A stretch of 5,206 nt of DNA, from assembly GCA_022712785.1 (NCBI GenBank), contig JAFLJX010000251.1, positions 1 to 5,206 on the forward strand, read 5' to 3'. The stretch is from Mycoplasmatota bacterium. Lineage in GTDB: Bacteria; Bacillota_I; Bacilli_A; Izemoplasmatales; Izemoplasmataceae. Positions 1 to 3,297 of this stretch are shown one piece after another (the first letter of the stretch is position 1; each line of letters starts with the position of its first letter). The translations under genes were made by a program, and so were the position numbers. The notes beneath the pieces are model-generated. The model was not told where the DNA came from, searched no databases, and was given only the letters and a program-made list of their open reading frames with translations.

Positions 1-2
1 AA

Positions 3-992
3 GCAATAACCAATAAACTAAACAAAGAAGGATTCAGAACAAAGAACCAAAAACTGTTTGCGATTAATACAGTTAAAACAATATTAGATAATCCATTATA
101 TTCAGGATATATAAGATATGGTAAATATAAAGACTGGACTAAGAAACGAAGAAAAGGATTAGTTACTAGTCCAATACTAGTAGAAGGTAATCATGAAGCA
201 ATCATATCAAAAGAAGATTACGATAAAGTTCAAGAACGTATGAAATCTAATCAAAGAAGAAAACCACCAGTTGGAAAATACATGTTAGCTGGAGTACTCA
301 CTTGTCCAGAATGTGGTAGTAAAATGGTAGGTTCTAAAACGAGGTATAAAAAGAAAAATGGAGAGCAAGTTGAACGACTATATTACACTTGTTCACAATT
401 TCACAATAAAGGTCTGACCGCATGTCATTCAAATGGGATCAGAGTTGATTTGATTGATCCAATTGCTATTAAGAAAATAGCTAAGAAATTAAACTCAGCT
501 GAACTAGTAGACACTCTATATAAATACATCTTAGAAAACACCTTAGATGAAAACTCAACTGATGGTAAAAGACGAATCTTAGAAATTGAAATAGAGAAAC
601 AAACTACTCGTAAAGTTGAACTACGTAAACTATGTACTGAAGGTATCATCACAGTTGAAGAACTCAAAGAAGATATTGAGAAGCTGAATAAGAAAACTGA
701 AGAGTATAAATTACTTCTTATAGAATTAGATCAAGATGATAATATCCAAAAATCAGAATCTCTAAACATCACAAAACAGGATGTAGAATTATTCCTATCT
801 AGTATTTCATCAACAATCAAAACTGATGTTGATTCAGAAAGACTTAAGGTTAAAGAATTGATTCGTTCTATGGTAAATCGTATTGATGTTCTGAATAAAT
901 CTCAAGCTTCAATGGATATCCAACTTAGCTATGATGAGATGTTATATCGTCTACTCGATACACCTAGTGAATCTCAAGCTGAGACTATATAG
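3..992 (+). CDS. Large serine recombinase (site-specific integrase), C-terminal part; 5' end outside window
   Basis: The reading frame is open from the left edge (first whole codon at 3) to TAG at 990-992, giving 329 residues. The Met at 240 is internal, because the homologous sequence continues upstream of it in the same frame. In order it shows: the end of the recombinase domain (nt 3-230, with the typical 'ILDNPLYSGYIRYGK' block and a later 'HEAIISKEDYDKVQ' block); a zinc ribbon with CPEC at 303-314 and further Cys codons at 390 and 423; and a charged helical stretch (about 510-780) predicted to be the coiled coil used by large serine integrases for synapsis. The N-terminal resolvase domain with the catalytic serine is beyond the window, so activity cannot be judged. 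Such enzymes integrate and excise phages, ICEs and SCC-like cassettes between attP and attB. No partner excision factor is visible here. The family call is firm; the subfamily is not. Confidence 0.94.
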   Translation, partial: AITNKLNKEGFRTKNQKLFAINTVKTILDNPLYSGYIRYGKYKDWTKKRRKGLVTSPILVEGNHEAIISKEDYDKVQERMKSNQRRKPPVGKYMLAGVLTCPECGSKMVGSKTRYKKKNGEQVERLYYTCSQFHNKGLTACHSNGIRVDLIDPIAIKKIAKKLNSAELVDTLYKYILENTLDENSTDGKRRILEIEIEKQTTRKVELRKLCTEGIITVEELKEDIEKLNKKTEEYKLLLIELDQDDNIQKSESLNITKQDVELFLSSISSTIKTDVDSERLKVKELIRSMVNRIDVLNKSQASMDIQLSYDEMLYRLLDTPSESQAETI

Positions 993-1010
993 ATTGTATT
1001 AGATTGCTCT

Positions 1011-1040
1011 GAGGGTCATAGATTTCTATGGCTCTCTTAA
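1011..1040 (+). terminator. Hairpin downstream of recombinase, probable transcription terminator
   Basis: An 11-bp stem (GAGGGTCATAG at 1011-1021 with CTATGGCTCTC at 1026-1036, including two G-T wobbles) closes a 4-nt ATTT loop. It begins 18 nt after the recombinase stop codon. The stem is convincing, but the following tail (TTAACAGTTAATTA) is only moderately T-rich, so this is either a weak intrinsic terminator or a 3'-end stabilising hairpin. Confidence 0.5.
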
Positions 1041-1236
1041 CAGTTAATTACAGAACTCGTTAATTCGAGTGTATATACTGCTTATATAGCTTATGTAAAG
1101 CGTTTTCGCCTTATAGTCTACTTGATGCTTCAAAAACTGATATCACTGCCAGTCGCCATCAAGAACTCGGGTACAACACTATACGCTATATAAAGCGGTT
1201 TATAAATATTTGTTAGCATAGATTTAATCTTCTATG
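1040..1236. other. Non-coding dyad-rich block after the recombinase; possible attachment-site region
   Basis: No gene is visible on either strand here. The block contains several dyads: ACTCG/CGAGT (1055-1059, 1066-1070); TGTAAAGCG-TTTT-CGCCTTATA, imperfect (1095-1115); CTTGATG/CATCAAG (1121-1127, 1157-1163) enclosing ACTG/CAGT; and CATAGA/TCTATG (1217-1222, 1231-1236). AGAACTCG occurs at 1053 and 1162, and TAAAGCG at 1096 and 1191, in the same order, so part of the block looks like an imperfect duplication. The stretch 1140-1170 is locally GC-richer than its surroundings. Large serine recombinases often have their att site next to their own gene, which makes this a reasonable place for attL/attR/attP. 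No att core can be proven without the other end of the element. A structured RNA is the alternative. Confidence 0.25.
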
Positions 1237-1385
1237 TAGATGAAAATGTAAATAGTATTTACATAAAGTATAAAATATATAACGTAAATATAGTTTACAT
1301 ATGATAGTTTACATGTTCAGTAAATATGCTTTACATTATGTTAAAAACACAAATTCTAAATTGAATGGAAATACAGTTTACCTAT

Positions 1386-1394
1386 TGATATAAT
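1386..1394 (+). promoter_or_regulatory. Extended -10 promoter element inside the palindrome array
   Basis: TGATATAAT (TGn at 1386-1388 and a perfect TATAAT at 1389-1394) forms an extended -10. No good -35 lies 16-18 bp upstream. That position is occupied by palindrome 1367-1381, so a protein bound there would compete with RNA polymerase. Transcription would run toward the gene starting at 1668. Confidence 0.4.
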
Positions 1395-1402
1395 AATAAG
1401 AT

Positions 1403-1431
1403 TTGACACTGGCGTAAAGTCAGTTTACATT
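1403..1431 (+). promoter_or_regulatory. Promoter TTGACA-17-TACATT with a palindrome in its spacer
   Basis: A perfect -35 (TTGACA, 1403-1408) is followed after 17 bp by TACATT (1426-1431; four of six matches to TATAAT). The palindrome GTAAAGTCAGTTTAC (1414-1428) fills the spacer and overlaps the -10, the usual arrangement of a repressor operator. A second, overlapping option is TTTACA (1424-1429), 18 bp, TATAAG (1448-1453). Either would read into the leader of the downstream operon. Confidence 0.5.
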
Positions 1432-1452
1432 ATTAGATTATCACCAATATAA

Positions 1453-1490
1453 GTGAAAGATGTAAATAGTACTTCACAGTTCTTTTTTTT
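1453..1490 (+). terminator. Weak hairpin followed by T8: possible terminator or attenuator
   Basis: GTGAA (1453-1457) can pair with TTCAC (1473-1477), with one more G-C pair possible across a bulge, and a T8 run follows at 1483-1490. The stem is short and five bases separate it from the T run, so termination would be inefficient. The last, degenerate palindrome (1462-1478) lies within this hairpin. Transcripts from the 1403-1431 promoter would meet it after about 50 nt, and it lies upstream of the promoter at 1605-1634. Confidence 0.3.
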
Positions 1491-1604
1491 GTAAAATGGA
1501 TCAAGAATAGGAATTGTGTCTATTCTGTAATCAATGATTTAAGTTTTTGCAACAGTAGTATACATTTGAAATCAGAACTAGGAAAAGTGGTTATGCGAAT
1601 GTCA
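1491..1604. other. Non-coding leader segment with one inverted repeat
   Basis: No gene is seen here. The one clear structure is a 7-bp inverted repeat, AGAATAG (1504-1510) and CTATTCT (1520-1526), around a 9-nt loop. It is not followed by a T run, so it is not an evident terminator. A lone GTAAA half-site sits at 1491-1495. Confidence 0.4.
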
Positions 1605-1634
1605 TTAAGCCCTTCAAGCAATATGTGATATAAT
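1605..1634 (+). promoter_or_regulatory. Probable promoter of the four-gene operon (extended -10)
   Basis: TGATATAAT at 1626-1634 is a perfect -10 hexamer (1629-1634) with the TGn extension. The best -35 is poor (TTAAGC, 1605-1610, 18-bp spacer), as is common when an extended -10 is present. The expected start site is near 1641, giving a leader of about 27 nt before the ATG at 1668. No palindrome of the upstream array overlaps it, so if the array controls it, it does so from a distance. Confidence 0.6.
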
Positions 1635-1653
1635 AAAATTAGAAATGCATATT

Positions 1654-1662
1654 GAAAGGAAG
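1654..1662 (+). promoter_or_regulatory. Ribosome binding site that decides the start at 1668
   Basis: GAAAGGAAG at 1654-1662 places its GGA core seven bases before ATG 1668. An in-frame GTG at 1662 would overlap the site itself and is therefore unlikely. ATG 1674 is also in frame but is further away. Confidence 0.7.
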
Positions 1663-1667
1663 TGAAA

Positions 1668-2528
1668 ATGGTTATGAAATCATTCGATATTCTAATGATA
1701 CTAAAAGAAATTGAATATACTAAAAGAGACTTTTCAAAAGCTGTTGGAGTTAGTAGACCTACACTCAATAAATGTATTACTCAATTTGAGCTAGATAAGA
1801 AGTGTAGTAGCCTAAAATTGATGATAGTTTTTTCTAGGTTTACCTATCATGACCAATACACAAGAGGTATAGTGGATGACGAGATAGAATACATGAAAAA
1901 TGCACTTGCCGAAATCAATAAATTAGAGGAAAGTTTTTGTAAGCAATATGATGAAGAGTTGGAGTATAGAAAGTATGCTGAAAGTTGGCCTGAAGATACT
2001 GAAGATAAGGAGACTATTAATAACTCTTTGATTGAGCATATTAATGAAATAGAATACGGAAACCATTCAAAAAATTATCTAGAAGGTGTAACCTGTAAAG
2101 ACTGTAGAAGCGTTGGAACATTATTACAAATGGGTCCGAATGGAAAGTTAAAATGTAAATCCTGTAAAATTGAATCTGAACCATCAAGATATGGTATTGA
2201 AGAGCACATAAATATAATAGAAAAAAAGAAATATGATGGACATATCTCAAGGAATGAAACTAAAAGTGAGGATAATTCTATACCCGCGAGTCAAGTTGAA
2301 AGATATGGTAATAATTATGAAGTTGATGACATTGTAGACTGTACAATTATTAAGAAATTAAATCATGGAATACTTGTTCAATTTGGCAAGAAAAAAGGCA
2401 CTATAAAAACTGGTAATTTATCTGAATCTATTAAACATATGATAAAACCAATTGGAAAACCAATTAGAGCAAAAATAACAAGAATGGATAGAGGGAAATA
2501 CAATTTGAAAATGACAGAAAATGAATAA
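1668..2528 (+). CDS. HTH - zinc ribbon - S1-like RNA-binding protein, putative regulator
   Basis: This 286-aa protein was not recognised as a named family, but three modules are visible. Residues about 5-42 look like a helix-turn-helix (FSKAVGVSRPTLNKCI, residues 22-37, with the turn at Gly27). Residues about 70-130 are acidic and helical. A zinc ribbon follows, with CxxC at 143-146 and CxxC at 163-166. After a polar linker, residues about 217-284 fit an S1-type OB fold: a 'YEVDDIVDCTII' opening strand, 'GILVQFG', 'GTIKTGNLSES' where the S1 family has its 'G(L/I)hxSxLS' segment, and a closing 'ITRMDRGKYNLKM'. S1 domains bind single-stranded nucleic acid, usually RNA. It is the first gene of the cluster, with its own promoter and Shine-Dalgarno. 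It could bind the upstream palindromes and autoregulate, or sense RNA. No signal peptide or membrane segment is seen, so it is cytoplasmic. The domain calls are by eye; the S1 and zinc ribbon are the surest. Confidence 0.85.
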   Translation: MVMKSFDILMILKEIEYTKRDFSKAVGVSRPTLNKCITQFELDKKCSSLKLMIVFSRFTYHDQYTRGIVDDEIEYMKNALAEINKLEESFCKQYDEELEYRKYAESWPEDTEDKETINNSLIEHINEIEYGNHSKNYLEGVTCKDCRSVGTLLQMGPNGKLKCKSCKIESEPSRYGIEEHINIIEKKKYDGHISRNETKSEDNSIPASQVERYGNNYEVDDIVDCTIIKKLNHGILVQFGKKKGTIKTGNLSESIKHMIKPIGKPIRAKITRMDRGKYNLKMTENE

Positions 2529-2539
2529 TTTCATTTTCT
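2516..2539 (+). repeat. Perfect 10-bp inverted repeat across the stop codon of the HTH/S1 gene
   Basis: AGAAAATGAA (2516-2525) and TTCATTTTCT (2530-2539) are exact reverse complements around the 4-nt loop TAAT, and the loop contains the TAA stop. No T run follows, so this is not a standard terminator. It could stabilise or mark the mRNA between the first and second genes. The arms are AT-rich, so the hairpin would be modest. Confidence 0.5.
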
Positions 2540-2576
2540 AATTAATATAAAAATTACAATAGAGAGGAAGATTTTG

Positions 2577-2942
2577 ATGGAGAAGAGTAGTTATCTTGTT
2601 GGAGCTTTTCGTAAAGTTAAGGGTAGAATTTGGGGAGAATATTATATCCCAAATGCAACTTCGGAAGAAGAAGCGTTGAGTAGTACGATTAAATATGTTG
2701 ATGGTGAAGAAATTGAGTATTCGAGTATGAAATGTTATTGTGAGATTGATATTATTAATATGGAACAAGTAGTTCTTGATAAGATGCGAAGGGTAAAAGG
2801 GTTTGATGGTGTTACTATCAAAGGTTTTTATTACTATAATATGACAGATAATTACGAAGAATTACATAAAGAACATAGAAACAATTTTGATTCTCTTGAC
2901 GTTAACATATTGGAAGAAATTAACTATTTTAACTTACACTAG
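2577..2942 (+). CDS. Hypothetical protein, 121 aa
   Basis: I do not recognise this protein. ATG 2577 is chosen because AGAGGAAG (2563-2570) leaves eight bases from its GGA core to the ATG. An in-frame TTG at 2574 is possible but would be closer than usual. The protein is soluble, acidic overall and rich in aromatic residues (several Tyr; FYYYN near residues 85-89), with a likely beta-rich N-terminal half ('YLVGAFRKVKGRIWGEYYIP') and a helical, acidic C-terminus. It has no signal peptide, membrane helix, cysteine cluster or evident catalytic motif. It starts 48 nt after the first gene and ends 20 nt before the next, so it is probably co-transcribed. It may be an adaptor or partner of a neighbouring protein, but nothing in the sequence shows a function. 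Confidence 0.8.
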   Translation: MEKSSYLVGAFRKVKGRIWGEYYIPNATSEEEALSSTIKYVDGEEIEYSSMKCYCEIDIINMEQVVLDKMRRVKGFDGVTIKGFYYYNMTDNYEELHKEHRNNFDSLDVNILEEINYFNLH

Positions 2943-2962
2943 TATGGGAGAAAGGTGAAAAA

Positions 2963-3283
2963 ATGGATAAGGATCTTGAATTAAAATTAAGAACTAATTT
3001 TATATCAGCTTACAAAACAGCACAGAAAGAATGTAATTTTAAGTCACCAATATTCATAAGAATGCTGAATGAGCATGGAGCTTATGAAACTGCAAAAAGA
3101 TTAACAAATACTTCACAATGGCAAAAGGGATATGAGAAATTAGCATCCCTTGGAAGAACAGATTTGACTGTAGAACATATAATACTCCAAGAAGAGTATT
3201 TAAGTTATTTTAGTGATACACAAATATTAAACGCAAAGAAAAAAATAAGTACGGCTAAACAGATGATTGGACATAAATATTAA
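2963..3283 (+). CDS. Small conserved-type hypothetical protein, 106 aa
   Basis: The start ATG 2963 is preceded by AAAGGTG (2951-2957) at five bases. The protein is all-helical and basic. It has two recognisable blocks: 'FIRMLNEHGAYETAKRL' (31-47) and 'LGRTDLTVEHIIL' (63-75), followed by a segment ending 'YFSDTQILNAKKKI' (82-95). From memory, small bacterial proteins with the pattern '(L/F)-x-x-GR-x-DLTVE-x-(L/I)-(V/I)-L ... LF(S/T)-x-x-E-(L/I)-x-x-A-(R/K)-x-(R/K)-(L/I)' are widespread and often sit beside accessory genes. I cannot attach a family name or function. The gene lies 20 nt after its upstream neighbour and 14 nt before the helicase, whose Shine-Dalgarno overlaps this gene's stop codon, so translational coupling to the helicase is likely. 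It may act as a cofactor or inhibitor of the helicase (inference). Confidence 0.85.
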   Translation: MDKDLELKLRTNFISAYKTAQKECNFKSPIFIRMLNEHGAYETAKRLTNTSQWQKGYEKLASLGRTDLTVEHIILQEEYLSYFSDTQILNAKKKISTAKQMIGHKY

Positions 3284-3297
3284 AGGAGAATTATCTT

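Larger units (their letters stand above)
1246..1478. repeat. Array of GTAAA-N5-TTTAC palindromes (operator or iteron cluster)
   Basis: Three further sites match GTAAA-N5-TTTAC exactly besides the best one: 1284-1298, 1320-1334 and 1414-1428. The best site, 1246-1264, is a perfect 19-bp dyad (9-bp arms around a central G). One site has a single mismatch (1367-1381, GGAAA left arm). One has a decayed right arm (1462-1478, GTAAATAGTA then CTTCACA). A right half-site lies at 1308-1314 within a repeated ATAGTTTACAT (1290-1300 and 1304-1314). The consensus is roughly GTAAATANNGTTTACA. Centres of the last four are at 1327, 1374, 1421 and 1469, spacings of 47, 47 and 48 bp. The array lies directly upstream of the four-gene cluster and overlaps promoter-like hexamers, which favours operators. 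Iterons for a replication or partition protein are the alternative. The binding protein is unknown; the HTH protein encoded from 1668 is the obvious candidate. Confidence 0.8.

Noticed and set aside
240..242. Start codon for the recombinase at 240
   Set aside because: The same frame is open upstream to the window edge and encodes typical recombinase-domain sequence, so this Met is internal.
425..667. Minus-strand open frames inside the recombinase and elsewhere (also 1520-1768, 2041-2250, 2538-2768, 4314-4553)
   Set aside because: They lie opposite or across clear plus-strand genes, have low-complexity hydrophobic or serine-rich translations and no recognisable domain.
1060..1075. TTCGAGT resembling a tRNA T-loop (attachment at a tRNA gene)
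   Set aside because: The flanking bases do not form a T-stem and no acceptor stem or anticodon arm can be placed around it.
1095..1109. CcpA cre-like sequence (AAAGCGTTTTC)
   Set aside because: The core matches, but the flanking TG and CA of the cre consensus are missing and no carbon-metabolism gene is near.
1246..1264. TnrA/GlnR or ComK site
   Set aside because: The dyad fits TGTNA-N7-TNACA formally, but the other copies lack the outer T and nothing nearby concerns nitrogen. ComK boxes need AAAA-N5-TTTT, which the copies do not keep.
1246..1478. CRISPR array or type III toxin-antitoxin RNA repeats
   Set aside because: The repeats are 15-19 bp palindromes with irregular spacing in the left half and no long direct repeat unit. 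No Cas or ToxN-like gene is present.
1593..1628. 11-codon mini-ORF (ATG 1593 to TGA 1628) as a leader peptide
   Set aside because: It has only a weak Shine-Dalgarno and ends within the -10 of the operon promoter, so the operon transcript would not carry it.
2523..2551. Internal promoter for the second gene (TATAAA at 2546-2551)
   Set aside because: There is no acceptable -35 at 16-18 bp and no TG extension; AT-rich sequence gives such hexamers by chance.
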